From: Actinomycetospora sp. NBRC 106378
GTDB taxonomy: Bacteria > Actinomycetota > Actinomycetes > Mycobacteriales > Pseudonocardiaceae
Assembly: GCF_030269685.1 (NCBI RefSeq)
Contig: NZ_BSTT01000001.1
Location: 1-64,000 of the forward strand
Reading direction: 5' to 3'
Length of the DNA stretch: 64,000 bases
Notes under the pieces: generated by a model
Told to the model about the DNA's origin: nothing
The model's database searches: none
The model's input: only the letters and a program-made list of their open reading frames with translations
In this document: positions 33,399 to 41,962 of the stretch, in pieces
How the letters are laid out: each line of letters starts with the position of its first letter
How positions within the stretch are numbered: position 1 is the stretch's first letter
Made by a program: the position numbers and the translations under genes

Positions 33399-34280
33399 GT
33401 GTCGCAGGACAGCGATCTCCCCTCCCACCGCGTCGCGGAGGCACTGCGGGCCCGGGCCGCGGACCTCGCCCCCGGCGACCGGCTCCCCTCCGTCCGGGCG
33501 ATCGTCGCCGAGTACGGGGTCGCCTCGGCCACCGCGTCGCGGGCGCTCGCGCTGCTGCGCGAGGAGGGGCTGGTCGAGTCCGTCCCGCGGGTGGGCACGG
33601 TGGTCGCCACCCCGTCCCCGTCCCGACGACGGGTCCGGCCGCGGGGGTCGGGCCCGGCCCGGGAGGACGCCGTGGCGCTCGCGGTGGAGCTGGCCGACGC
33701 GGACGGTCTGGCGGCCGTGTCGATGCGTCGGCTGGCGGCTGAGCTCGGGGTCCCGACGATGACCGTCCACGGACTCGTGCACGGCAAGGACGGCCTGGTC
33801 ATGGCCATGCTCGACGACGTGTTCGCCGCCGAGCCGTGGCCGGTGGTGGCCCCGGACGCCGACTGGCGGACGCGCCTCGAGCTCTCCGCCCGTCGGCAGT
33901 GGGCGGTCTACTCCCGGCACCCGTGGGTGGCGCGCGCGATCTCGCTGCACCGTCCGCAGCCGGTGCCCGCCCTGCTCGCGATCGCCGAGTGGGACCTGTC
34001 GACGCTGGAGCACGTCGTGGCCGGCCCCGAGCGTCGTTTCGACCTGTACATGGTGCTCGCGGGCTACGTGCGCGGCATGGCTCTGACGCTCGCGGCCGAA
34101 CGGGACGCCGAGGCCGACACCGGCGTCGACGCCGACTGGTTCGTCGACCACGACCCGGCGACGGCGCGGGGGATAGCGCGCCTGGCGGGACCGGCGGTCC
34201 GCCGGGCCGGGCCGTACGCGTTCGATCTCGACCGCGTCTTCCTCGTCGGCCTGCGTGCACTGCTCGACGGGATCCTCTGA
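33399..34280 (+). CDS. GntR-TetR fusion transcriptional regulator
   Basis: A 293-residue protein with a GTG start and GAGGAGC upstream. It has two DNA-binding domains: a GntR winged helix at about 5-75 (LPSVRAIVAEYGVASATASRAL) and a TetR HTH at about 87-135 (GLAAVSMRRLAAELGVPTMTV), followed by a TetR C-terminal effector domain. It is divergent from the FAD monooxygenase and likely represses it. The 68-bp gap must hold both promoters. Confidence 0.9.
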   Translation: MSQDSDLPSHRVAEALRARAADLAPGDRLPSVRAIVAEYGVASATASRALALLREEGLVESVPRVGTVVATPSPSRRRVRPRGSGPAREDAVALAVELADADGLAAVSMRRLAAELGVPTMTVHGLVHGKDGLVMAMLDDVFAAEPWPVVAPDADWRTRLELSARRQWAVYSRHPWVARAISLHRPQPVPALLAIAEWDLSTLEHVVAGPERRFDLYMVLAGYVRGMALTLAAERDAEADTGVDADWFVDHDPATARGIARLAGPAVRRAGPYAFDLDRVFLVGLRALLDGIL

Positions 34281-34300
34281 CCTAGGACAGGATCACCGAT

Positions 34301-34684
34301 GTGGACGTGCTGACGCGCATCGGTCTGGTGGAGCTCGCCTTCGGCGCGGTGCTGGGCTGGGCGGTGGCGGCCACCATGATCACCCCGCAGCTCGTGGAGC
34401 GGGTCGGGGTCCGCAAGCCCCGGCGCATCCTCCAGGCCCACCTCGACTACGTGATCATGGGGATCATCCTGATCGCCGTCGGCCTCGCGGTGCCCGGCCT
34501 GCCGACGTGGCTCGCCGTCGCGATCGTGATCGGGACCTGGCTGAACCCGACGCTCTTCCTCCCGCTCGCCTGGTCCCCCCGCGCGGCGACGCGGACGTGG
34601 TTCCAGGTCCTCAGCGTCGTCTCGTTCACGCTCACCAGCGGCGGGCTGGTCGGCGCGGCCGTCGTCGGGCTCCTCAGAGCGTGA
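34301..34684 (+). CDS. Small membrane protein
   Basis: A 127-residue protein with a GTG start and about four hydrophobic segments, and the polar loop RVGVRKPRRILQAHLDY after the first. No family is recognised. It follows the fusion regulator by 20 bp and is probably cotranscribed. Its end overlaps the convergent VOC gene by 11 bp. Confidence 0.72.
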   Translation: MDVLTRIGLVELAFGAVLGWAVAATMITPQLVERVGVRKPRRILQAHLDYVIMGIILIAVGLAVPGLPTWLAVAIVIGTWLNPTLFLPLAWSPRAATRTWFQVLSVVSFTLTSGGLVGAAVVGLLRA

Positions 34685-35294
34685 CCGGCCCGCCCGGGGT
34701 CGTGAGCTCGGCCCGCAGCGCCACCGGACCCGGTGTCACGGTGATGCGGTGGCCGAGGAGGCCGGTGAGCCCCGCCTCGACCAGGCGGGAGCGCAGGGCG
34801 CCCGCCGACGGCGTCGAGAGCACGAGGCGGGACAGCGCGAGCCCGGCGCCGGCCAGTCCCGATGACGGGTGCCCGCCGTCCCAGGCGATCAGCGACGGCC
34901 AGACGCCGGACCCGTCGACCGGCAACGACCCGTCGTCGGGAACCGTGACCGACCAGGAGAGCTCGTCGCGGGACAGCCGCAACGTGCGGCCGTGCTCCGC
35001 GGCGAAGGGCGGCAGCGTGGCGAGCCGCAGGACCCAGTGCACGAGCCGCGGCGGGCCCGCGAACCGGTCCAGCGCGAACCAGCGTGGTCGGCCGGGCGCG
35101 GGCGCGTCCGGGTCGACCGCGATCAGTTCCAGGTACGTGCCGTCGTCGAGGTTCCACAGCGCGTTGTGGGTGCCGTAGCGGTGGTGCCGCCCGGCGCCCG
35201 CCGGGCCGGCACCCAGCCGGTCGGTCAGCCAGGGCACGCCGTGCTCCAGCGACTCCGTGGCGAGCACCAGGTGGTCGACGCCGGGCGTCCTCAC
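34674..35294 (-). CDS. Glyoxalase-like (VOC) domain protein
   Basis: A 206-residue protein with a GTG start that overlaps the stop of the reductase gene by GTGA. It begins with VDHLVLAT and contains HHRYGTHNALWNL, typical of the glyoxalase_3/YycE-like branch, with a second half-domain after residue 110. The substrate is unknown. Translational coupling links it to the upstream oxidoreductase. Confidence 0.8.
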   Translation of the reverse strand: MRTPGVDHLVLATESLEHGVPWLTDRLGAGPAGAGRHHRYGTHNALWNLDDGTYLELIAVDPDAPAPGRPRWFALDRFAGPPRLVHWVLRLATLPPFAAEHGRTLRLSRDELSWSVTVPDDGSLPVDGSGVWPSLIAWDGGHPSSGLAGAGLALSRLVLSTPSAGALRSRLVEAGLTGLLGHRITVTPGPVALRAELTTPGGPVTL

Positions 35295-36556
35295 GACGCG
35301 GCGGCCTTCCTCGCCGCGCGCTGCCGGCGCTCCTCGGCCTTCTCCAGCCCCTCCGACCAGCTCGCCCGGTTGAGGATGAGCCGGCGGTACTGCATGACCT
35401 CGGCGCGCTTGTCGACGGCGAGCGCCCCCACGAGCCGCTCGCCGCTGCGGTAGAGCGCGACGAAGGCGCCGTCGTCCTCCGACCCCATGACGATCTCGGT
35501 CTCCACCTCGGGGTGGCCGTCGCCGGCCCGCGAGACCCCGACGAACTGGATGCGGCTGGAGTACCAGTCCGACCAGAAGTACGGGACGGTCTCGTAGGGC
35601 TTCGCGGCCGACGGGTCGACCGCGTTGCGGGCGGCGAGCGCACCCTGCTCGGAGGCCGAGGTCCAGTGCTCGAGGCGCATCGGGCCGCTCACCACGTCGT
35701 CGAAGAGCGCGTTGGGCCACCGGACGACGTCGCCGGCGGCGTAGACGCCGGGTGCGGCCGCGAGCGTCGCGTCCGCGACGATCCCGTTGTCGACCGTCAA
35801 CGACGACGACTCCAGCCAGGCGGTGTTCGGCGCCGCGCCGATCCCGACGACGAGGACGTCGGTGGGGATCTCGGTGCCGTCGCCGAGCACGACCGACTCG
35901 ACGTGCCCCTCCCCCGTCACCCGTTCCACCGAGACGCCGGTGAGCACCGTGGTGCCGTGCCGCTCGTGGATCGCGGTCAGCGCCCGGCCCATCCGCTCGC
36001 CCACGCCGCGCACCAGCGGCACGGGCAGCGCCTCGACGATCGTCACCTCGAGGCCCCGCGTGCGGGCGACCGCAGCGATCTCGGACCCGATGAAGCCCGC
36101 CCCGACCACCGTCACGCGCGGCGTCCCCCGGCGCAGCAGCTCGCGCAGGTGCAGCGAGTCGTCGAGGGTCCGCAGGGTCACCACGCCCGCGAGGTCCGGC
36201 GCGCACACCGAGGCGGGGAGCGGACGGGCGTCGGCCCCGGTCGCGATCACGAGCCCGGAGTACGCGATGTCGCGTCCGCCGACCGTCACGGTCCGGTTCT
36301 CGACGTCGAGCGCCTCGGCCGGAGCACCCAGCACGAGCTCGACCTCGAGCTCCTCGAGCTTCTCCCGCTCGCGGTACGTGGGGCTGCGGGGGTCCTCGTC
36401 GCCGAGGTGCTCCTTCGACAGCGGCGGGCGGTCGTAGGGCAGGTGTTCCTCCGCGCCGACCAGGGCGATCGACCCCGCGAACCCGTCGCCCCGCACGGCC
36501 TCGACCGCCCGCAGTCCCGCCAGCGACGCTCCCACCACCACCAGATCGGTCACCAC
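35291..36556 (-). CDS. Ferredoxin-reductase-like FAD/NAD(P)H oxidoreductase
   Basis: A 421-residue pyridine-nucleotide-disulfide-type flavoprotein without redox-active cysteines. FAD site VVVGASLAGLRAVE (6-19), YDRPPLSKE (about 41-49), NAD site VTVVGAGFIGSEIA (about 147-160), second FAD motif GVYAAGDVV (about 285). The C-terminal reductase domain is present. Such proteins feed electrons to ferredoxins of P450s or Rieske dioxygenases, but neither is adjacent. Confidence 0.9.
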   Translation of the reverse strand: MVTDLVVVGASLAGLRAVEAVRGDGFAGSIALVGAEEHLPYDRPPLSKEHLGDEDPRSPTYREREKLEELEVELVLGAPAEALDVENRTVTVGGRDIAYSGLVIATGADARPLPASVCAPDLAGVVTLRTLDDSLHLRELLRRGTPRVTVVGAGFIGSEIAAVARTRGLEVTIVEALPVPLVRGVGERMGRALTAIHERHGTTVLTGVSVERVTGEGHVESVVLGDGTEIPTDVLVVGIGAAPNTAWLESSSLTVDNGIVADATLAAAPGVYAAGDVVRWPNALFDDVVSGPMRLEHWTSASEQGALAARNAVDPSAAKPYETVPYFWSDWYSSRIQFVGVSRAGDGHPEVETEIVMGSEDDGAFVALYRSGERLVGALAVDKRAEVMQYRRLILNRASWSEGLEKAEERRQRAARKAAAS

Positions 36557-36698
36557 ACGACCCTAACGACCGTAACTCGCTCTACGGCACCCTCGTCGGA
36601 CGCACGGCGATCATCCCTTCGGGGGAGTGCGCTAACACGGGTGGCCCAGCCGAGCGATCTCGACAGCACAACGGTTCGAGCGAGGTCGGGGGAACGCG

Positions 36699-37334
36699 AT
36701 GCGGATGACCAGGGTCGGGATGGCCGGGTCGGCGGTCGTCGTGCTGGGCGCCATCGGAGTCAGTACGGGGCTGGGGCTCGCCGACGTCGGGACCGCGTCG
36801 CCCGCGGCCGTCGCCACGGCGGCCGCACCGGTCGCCGCTGCACCGCTCGCCGTGTCCCCCGTGACCGCCGGGGTCACGACGCTCCCGGTGACGACGCCGA
36901 CGCGGCCTGCGGCCACGAAGGCCACCGCCACCTCCCGCGCCCGGACCGCGGGCACGAGCCGCCCGTCGTCGTCCTCCGCCCACCCGATGCCGTGCTCGAT
37001 CTCCGGCGACGGCGCGTGCGTGTCGCTCTCCGCGAAGCGGGCCTGGCTGGTGCAGGACGGGAAGGTCGTGGCGAGCGCCCCGATCACCTCCGGGCGGCCC
37101 GGCGAGCGCACCCCGACCGGCACCTTCCACGTGACGTGGAAGGACGCGGACCACCGCTCCAGCGAGTTCGACGACGCCCCGATGCCGTGGTCGGTGTTCT
37201 TCAACGGCGGGATCGCCTTCCACACCGGGAGCCTGTCGCGGCAGTCGGCGGGCTGCATCCACCTGTCCGACTCGGTGGCCCGGCAGTTTTTCCGGACGCT
37301 CGCCGTCGGCGACACGGTCGTCGTCGTGCGGTGA
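36699..37334 (+). CDS. Secreted L,D-transpeptidase (YkuD), long linker
   Basis: A 211-residue paralogue of the gene at 24943. A signal peptide ends near residue 25-30, followed by an 80-residue Ala/Thr/Pro-rich linker and the YkuD domain with HTGSLSRQSAGCIHL (catalytic His and Cys). The longer linker may let it reach further into the wall. It ends in VVVVR as the paralogue ends in QIVR. A strong terminator follows. Confidence 0.9.
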   Translation: MRMTRVGMAGSAVVVLGAIGVSTGLGLADVGTASPAAVATAAAPVAAAPLAVSPVTAGVTTLPVTTPTRPAATKATATSRARTAGTSRPSSSSAHPMPCSISGDGACVSLSAKRAWLVQDGKVVASAPITSGRPGERTPTGTFHVTWKDADHRSSEFDDAPMPWSVFFNGGIAFHTGSLSRQSAGCIHLSDSVARQFFRTLAVGDTVVVVR

Positions 37335-37345
37335 CCGGTGGGGTG

Positions 37346-37376
37346 ACCCGGCGCCTCGTGGGGCGAGGCGCCGGGT
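37346..37376. terminator. Perfect 13-bp stem-loop after L,D-transpeptidase
   Basis: ACCCGGCGCCTCG (37346-37358), loop TGGGG, CGAGGCGCCGGGT (37364-37376). It begins 12 bases after the stop codon. There is no T-run, but stem length and GC content are typical for actinobacterial terminators. Confidence 0.85.
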
Positions 37377-37590
37377 ACCGCACTGGGAACCGTTCGGGGT
37401 AGTTCCCGACGAGCGGAGCGCGGGCCAGCTGGGGAACGAAACGCCACGCCGTTGCTCGTCACCCTCCGTCTCCGGAGCGATGCCAGGCACAACGCCGTCC
37501 GGCACCCCTCGTGACGCGCCCGCGCCGTGCCGTACACGGTGGGGTGGAACGTCCGGATCGGGGTGTGAACCGCGTCGTTAGGGTTCTCCC

Positions 37591-38280
37591 GTGATCCCGC
37601 AACGTCCTCTCGCCCTGGTCACGGGCGCCTCGCGCGGTATCGGCGCGGCCGTCGCGGCGGCCCTCGCGCCCACCCACGACCTGCTGCTGGGTGGCCGCGA
37701 CGCGACGGCGCTCGGCGCGGTCGCCGCCCGCCTGGGTGACCGCGCCCTGCCGTGGCCGGTGGACCTCACCGACCCCGACGCCCTCGCCGGGGCCACCGAA
37801 CGCGTCGACGAGCTGGACGTCCTGGTGCACTCGGCCGGGGTGGGCCTGCTCGGGACCGTCGCCGAGCTCGACGTCGCGACCTGGCGGCGCCAGTTCGAGG
37901 TGAACGTCGTCGCGGTCGCCGAACTGACCCGCCTGCTGCTCCCGGCGCTGCGGGCGGCCCGCGGCACCGTGGTGTGCGTGAACTCCGGCGCGGGACTCAC
38001 CGCGCGGCCCGGCTGGGGCTCGTACGCGGCGTCGAAGTTCGCCCTGCGCGCGTTCGCCGACGCGCTGCGCGGCGAGGAACCCGACCTGCGCGTCTGCTCG
38101 GTGCACCCCGGGCGGGTGGACACCGACATGCAGCGCGCGGTGGTCGCGCACGAGGGCGGCACCTACGAGGGCTCGCGGTACCTGCGGCCGGAGTCGGTGG
38201 CGGCGACGGTGCTGACGGCGGTCACGGCCGGTCGTGACGCGCACATCACCGACCTGGTCGTGCGGCCTGCGGAGACGTAG
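37591..38280 (+). CDS. Short-chain dehydrogenase/reductase
   Basis: A 229-residue SDR with a GTG start. TGASRGIGAAV at 11-21, NSG in place of the usual catalytic Ser-loop (VCVNSGAGL), and YAASK with the Tyr-Lys pair. The pattern matches the cytosolic SDRs with VHPGRVDTDM in the C-terminal half. The substrate is unknown. The acyl-CoA dehydrogenase gene follows by 84 bp. Confidence 0.87.
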   Translation: MIPQRPLALVTGASRGIGAAVAAALAPTHDLLLGGRDATALGAVAARLGDRALPWPVDLTDPDALAGATERVDELDVLVHSAGVGLLGTVAELDVATWRRQFEVNVVAVAELTRLLLPALRAARGTVVCVNSGAGLTARPGWGSYAASKFALRAFADALRGEEPDLRVCSVHPGRVDTDMQRAVVAHEGGTYEGSRYLRPESVAATVLTAVTAGRDAHITDLVVRPAET

Positions 38281-38363
38281 CGCAACGGAGCTCGACCACG
38301 CGGACGGGCTGAGCGCGGGAGAGAATGCCGTAGACACCGTCGTTCCCCCAGGAGGCCCCCGCC

Positions 38364-39521
38364 GTGGACCCGTCCGACTTCGCCGACGTCCTGACCTCGG
38401 TCCGCGAGTTCGTGCGCGAGCAGGTCGTGCCGCGCGAGGACGAGATCGAGGAGACCGACGAGGTCCCCGCCGAGCTCCGCGAGGCGTGCAAGGCCATGGG
38501 CCTCTACGGCTTCGCGATCCCCGAGGAGCACGGCGGGATCGGGCTGTCGATGGCCGAGGAGGTCGAGCTCGCGATGGAGCTCGGCTGGACCACCCCGTCG
38601 CTGCGTTCGCTGTTCGGCACCAACAATGGCATCGCCGGGCAGGTCCTGCTCACCGGTGGGTCGCCCGAGCAGCAGGCCGAGTGGCTGCCGCGGCTCGCGT
38701 CCGGCGAGGTGGTCGCCTCGTTCGCGCTGACCGAGCCCGACGCCGGGTCCGACCCGTCCTCGCTGACCACGAAGGCGGTCCGCGACGGCGACTCCTGGGT
38801 CATCTCCGGCGCGAAGCGCTGGATCACCAACGCGCCGTTCGCCGACGTCCTCATGGTGTTCGCCCGCACCGACCCGGACGCCGCGCCCGCCCGTGGCATC
38901 TCCACCTTCCTCGTCCCGACCTCCTCGCCCGGGGTGAGCTTCTCCGAGCACGACGCGAAGATGGGCCAGCGCGGGTCGTGGACCTGCGAGGTCTACCTCG
39001 ACGACGTCCGGGTGCCCGCCGAGAACCTCGTCGGCGGCGAGGAGGGTCTGCACCGCGGGTACGTCACCGCGCTGAAGTGCCTCGCGCACGGCCGGCTGCA
39101 CATCGCGGCGCTCTGCATGGGGATGGCCGCGCGCCTCGTGCACGAGACCGTCGAGTTCGCCACCCAGCGCGAGCAGGGCGGGCACGCGATCGCGACCTAC
39201 CAGCTCGTCCAGGGCCTCGTCGCCGACTCCGTGACCGACTGGCACGCCGGCCGCGCCCTGGTCCGCGAGGCGGCGAAGGCCTACGACGACGGGTCCGACA
39301 AGGTCACCGGCCCGTCCACCGCGAAGTACTTCTGCTCCGAGGCGGTCGGGCGGATCGCCGACCGCGCGGTGCAGGTCCACGGCGGGTCGGGCTACATGCG
39401 CGGCGTCCCGGTCGAACGCATCTACCGGGACGTCCGGCTCTTCCGCATCTACGAGGGCACGAGCCAGATCCAGCAGGTGATCATCGCGCGCGGTGCACTG
39501 GGCAAGGCCGCGCGTTCCTGA
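38364..39521 (+). CDS. Acyl-CoA dehydrogenase
   Basis: A 385-residue FAD enzyme with a GTG start. FAD/substrate motifs are ASFALTEPDAGSDPSSL and WVISGAKRWITNA, and the catalytic Glu lies in IYEGTSQIQQ near the C-terminus, so unlike the enzyme at 22155 it has the short/medium-chain-type base. A strong hairpin terminator follows 10 bases after the stop. Confidence 0.94.
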   Translation: MDPSDFADVLTSVREFVREQVVPREDEIEETDEVPAELREACKAMGLYGFAIPEEHGGIGLSMAEEVELAMELGWTTPSLRSLFGTNNGIAGQVLLTGGSPEQQAEWLPRLASGEVVASFALTEPDAGSDPSSLTTKAVRDGDSWVISGAKRWITNAPFADVLMVFARTDPDAAPARGISTFLVPTSSPGVSFSEHDAKMGQRGSWTCEVYLDDVRVPAENLVGGEEGLHRGYVTALKCLAHGRLHIAALCMGMAARLVHETVEFATQREQGGHAIATYQLVQGLVADSVTDWHAGRALVREAAKAYDDGSDKVTGPSTAKYFCSEAVGRIADRAVQVHGGSGYMRGVPVERIYRDVRLFRIYEGTSQIQQVIIARGALGKAARS

Positions 39522-39530
39522 CGACGGGTG

Positions 39531-39564
39531 GTGCCCGGCTCCCGGCGCGCGCCGGACCGGGCAC
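39531..39564. terminator. Long hairpin after acyl-CoA dehydrogenase
   Basis: Outer arms GTGCCCGG (39531-39538) and CCGGGCAC (39557-39564) enclose the perfect palindrome CCGGCGCGCGCCGG (39542-39555). It lies directly after the stop and should end transcription. Confidence 0.8.
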
Positions 39565-39594
39565 GTCGGTGTGCACCTGCCGGTCGGCCGGGCG

Positions 39595-39728
39595 ACCCGT
39601 GAGGATTCTGCGCGTCCCGCACACAGTCCGGTCGGCCCGGCTACCGACTCGTCCGACCCCTACGCGCCACGCACACACTCGGGTCCCTCCGGCCACCGAC
39701 TCGTCCGACCCCTGCGCGCCACGCACAC
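39595..39728 (-). repeat. Left array: three repeats with 52-bp period
   Basis: Repeat ends (CGCACAC) fall at 39624, 39676 and 39728, exactly 52 bp apart. The units at 39643-39676 and 39695-39728 agree in 33 of 34 bases; the outermost is diverged. Read on the minus strand, each begins GTGTGCG and continues with an (A/G)CGCG(C/T)AG core, matching the right array in inverse orientation. Confidence 0.88.
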
Positions 39729-39792
39729 GACAGGAGCGGGCCCAACGCCGCCGGAGTGCCCTCTCGTCCCTTCCTGCGCCGATTCCGTGCAG

Positions 39793-39883
39793 CTTGTCGT
39801 GGTCATCCGCGCGACCACGTTCTCCCTGTCGCGCTGGATCAGAACGACAAGGCATCGGGCGATCGCCGGAACCCGCGACAGGG
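39793..39883. other. Centre of symmetric element with interleaved inverted repeats
   Basis: The stretch between the two arrays has three perfect inverted repeats: CTTGTCGT/ACGACAAG (39793-39800, 39844-39851), CGTGGTC/GACCACG (39798-39804, 39813-39819) and CCCTGTCGCG/CGCGACAGGG (39824-39833, 39874-39883). The first and third are interleaved, so they would form either a pseudoknot or alternative structures. No ORF is credible here. Confidence 0.6.
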
Positions 39884-39891
39884 CCGGCAGG

Positions 39892-40022
39892 TGTGTGCGC
39901 GACGCGCAGGGGTCGCCACCACCGAGCACCGGCCCCGCCGGACTGTGTGCGCCACGCCCAGGGGTCGCCACCACCGAGCACCGACCCAGCCGGACTGTGT
40001 GCTCCACTGGCAGGCGTCGCCA
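39892..40022 (+). repeat. Right array: three repeats with 52-bp period
   Basis: Units begin at 39892, 39944 and 39996, 52 bp apart, with TGTGTGC followed by a CAGG(G/C)GTCGCCACC core. The first two share CAGGGGTCGCCACCACCGAG over a long run; the third is diverged. They are in opposite orientation to the left array. Confidence 0.88.
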
Positions 40023-40160
40023 CCCCCGTAGCGCCGGCCCCCGCCCTGGGCGCCTCACCCGGCGTGCGCCCAAGGACCCGGCCCCACCCGCCGTCGGGAA
40101 CGCGGCGTTCCTGCCACTGGGCGACAGCAACGACGCTTTCCTGGCACGAGGGTGGGGGCG

Positions 40161-41477
40161 TCAGCGCAGGGCCAGACGCTCCCGGAGGGTCCCGCCGACG
40201 GGGACCGCCGGCATCCGGCCCCGGCGCCGCAGCTCGGGGACCACGTGGTGTGCGACCTGCTCGAACGTCCCGGGCACGACGGCGTAGGCGAGGTTGAACC
40301 CGTCCGCGCCGGTCTCGTCGACCCAGTGCTCCATCTGGTCGGCCACCTCGGCACCGGAGCCCACGGCGACCGGGCCCCGCCCGCCGACGGCGAGGTGGCG
40401 GGCGACCTCGCCGACGGTCCACTCGCGGGTCGGGTCGTCGGTGGTGAACGAGGCGAGGGCGGACCGGCCGGCGTCGGACTCGACGTAGCGCAGCGGCTGG
40501 TCGGGGTCGATGCCGGTGAGGTCGAGCCCCGTCCAGCCCGCGAACAGGGCCAGCGCGCCCTCGAGGGAGAACGACGCGAGGTACTCCGCGTACAGCGCGT
40601 CGGCCTCCGCGGAGGTCGCGGCCACCACCGGGGCGAGCTGGCAGAACACCGTGACCGAGGCCGGGTCCCGGCCGGCGTCGGACACCGCCGACCGGAGCCG
40701 GTCGACCTGGCCGGCGAGCACCGTCGTGGACGGCCCGGAGATGAACACCGCCTCCGCGTGCCGACCCGCGAACGCCAGCCCGCGCGGCGAGGCGCCCGCC
40801 TGGAAGATCACCGGCGAGCGCTGCGGGGAGGGCTCGCAGAGGAAGGGGCCGGGGACGTCGTACCAGCGGCCGTGGAAGGCGATGTCGTGCACCTTCGCCG
40901 GGTCGGTGTAGGTCCCGCCGGAGCGGACGACGGCGTCGTCCTCCCACGACTCCTCCCAGAGCCGCCGGCACACCTCGAGGTACTCGTCGGCCTGCTCGTA
41001 GCGCTGGTCGTGGGCGACCTGCGCACCGAGGCCCAGGTTCGCCGCGGCGCTGGCCAGGTAGCCGGTGACGACGTTCCAGCCGACGCGGCCCTTCGTCAGG
41101 TGGTCGAGCGTGGTGAAGCGTCGCGCGAGGGCGTACGGGTGCTCGTAGGACGTGGAGACCGTCACGCCGAAGCCCAACGACGACGTCACCGCCGCCATGG
41201 CCGAGACCGGCATCATCGGGTCGCCGAGCGGGATCTGGATGCCGGCGCGGACGGCCGCGTCGCGCGAGCCGCCCGCCACGTCGTAGACCCCGAGCACGTC
41301 GGCGAGGAAGAGCGCGTCGAACCCGGCGTCGTCGAGCAGGCGCGCCAGGGACGTCCAGTGGTCGAGGTCGGTGTAGCGGAACCCCTCGTCGGCCGGGTGC
41401 TGCCAGAGCCCCGGCGACTGGTGGCCCGCGCACATCATGGCGAAGGCGTTGAGGTGGATCCTCGGGCGGGCGGGCAT
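40161..41477 (-). CDS. LLM-class flavin-dependent monooxygenase (NtaA/SnaA/DszA type)
   Basis: A 438-residue two-component monooxygenase using reduced FMN from a separate reductase. It has the family start (IHLNAFAMMCAGHQSPGLW), the GRVGWNVVTG motif and QAGASPRGLAFAGRHAEAVF. Members oxidise nitrilotriacetate, dibenzothiophene sulfone and related compounds. Start and the MaoC stop overlap by one base (TGATG), so it is coupled to that gene. Confidence 0.92.
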   Translation of the reverse strand: MPARPRIHLNAFAMMCAGHQSPGLWQHPADEGFRYTDLDHWTSLARLLDDAGFDALFLADVLGVYDVAGGSRDAAVRAGIQIPLGDPMMPVSAMAAVTSSLGFGVTVSTSYEHPYALARRFTTLDHLTKGRVGWNVVTGYLASAAANLGLGAQVAHDQRYEQADEYLEVCRRLWEESWEDDAVVRSGGTYTDPAKVHDIAFHGRWYDVPGPFLCEPSPQRSPVIFQAGASPRGLAFAGRHAEAVFISGPSTTVLAGQVDRLRSAVSDAGRDPASVTVFCQLAPVVAATSAEADALYAEYLASFSLEGALALFAGWTGLDLTGIDPDQPLRYVESDAGRSALASFTTDDPTREWTVGEVARHLAVGGRGPVAVGSGAEVADQMEHWVDETGADGFNLAYAVVPGTFEQVAHHVVPELRRRGRMPAVPVGGTLRERLALR

Positions 41478-41932
41478 CAGAAGTACGCGCGCGTGACCCA
41501 CTCGGCGATGCACGCGGGCTTGGGCATGCCCTCGATCTCGACGGTGACCGTCGAGACCACCTGCACCCCGTTGTCCGGCAGGTCCTCGGCCTCGGCGATG
41601 GTGACCCTCGCCCGCACCCGGCTGCCGACCCGCACGGGCGACGGGAAGCGCACCTTGTTCAGCCCGTAGTTCACGCCCATGCGCACCCCGTCGAGGCGGC
41701 GGGCGGAGTTCGCGAGGTGCGGCAGCAGCGACAGCGTGAGGAACCCGTGGGCGATCGTGCCGCCGAACGGGCTGGACCTCGCCTTCTCCGGGTCCACGTG
41801 GATCCACTGGTGGTCCTCGGTGTCGTCGGCGAAGCCGTCCACCCGGGACTGGTCGACGGTGAACCACTCCCCCGGGCCGAGCTCGCGCCCGATCGCCCCT
41901 CGCACGCCGTCCACGCCGGCCAGGATCTCCAC
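41477..41932 (-). CDS. MaoC-like dehydratase (hot-dog fold)
   Basis: A 151-residue (R)-specific enoyl-CoA hydratase-like protein. The hydratase motif is FADDTEDHQWIHVD with the catalytic Asp and His, then PFGGTIAHGFLTLSL. It is close to NodN-type members. It is coupled to the flavin monooxygenase, which suggests a common degradation pathway of an acyl-CoA or heteroatom compound. Confidence 0.9.
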   Translation of the reverse strand: MEILAGVDGVRGAIGRELGPGEWFTVDQSRVDGFADDTEDHQWIHVDPEKARSSPFGGTIAHGFLTLSLLPHLANSARRLDGVRMGVNYGLNKVRFPSPVRVGSRVRARVTIAEAEDLPDNGVQVVSTVTVEIEGMPKPACIAEWVTRAYF

Positions 41933-41962
41933 GTCTGCCTCCTGAAGTGATCTCCGAGGACC

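Noticed and set aside
39595-40022. CRISPR array
   Set aside because: Repeats have exact 52-bp period but the parts between are also similar to each other, there is an inversion of orientation, and no cas gene is near.
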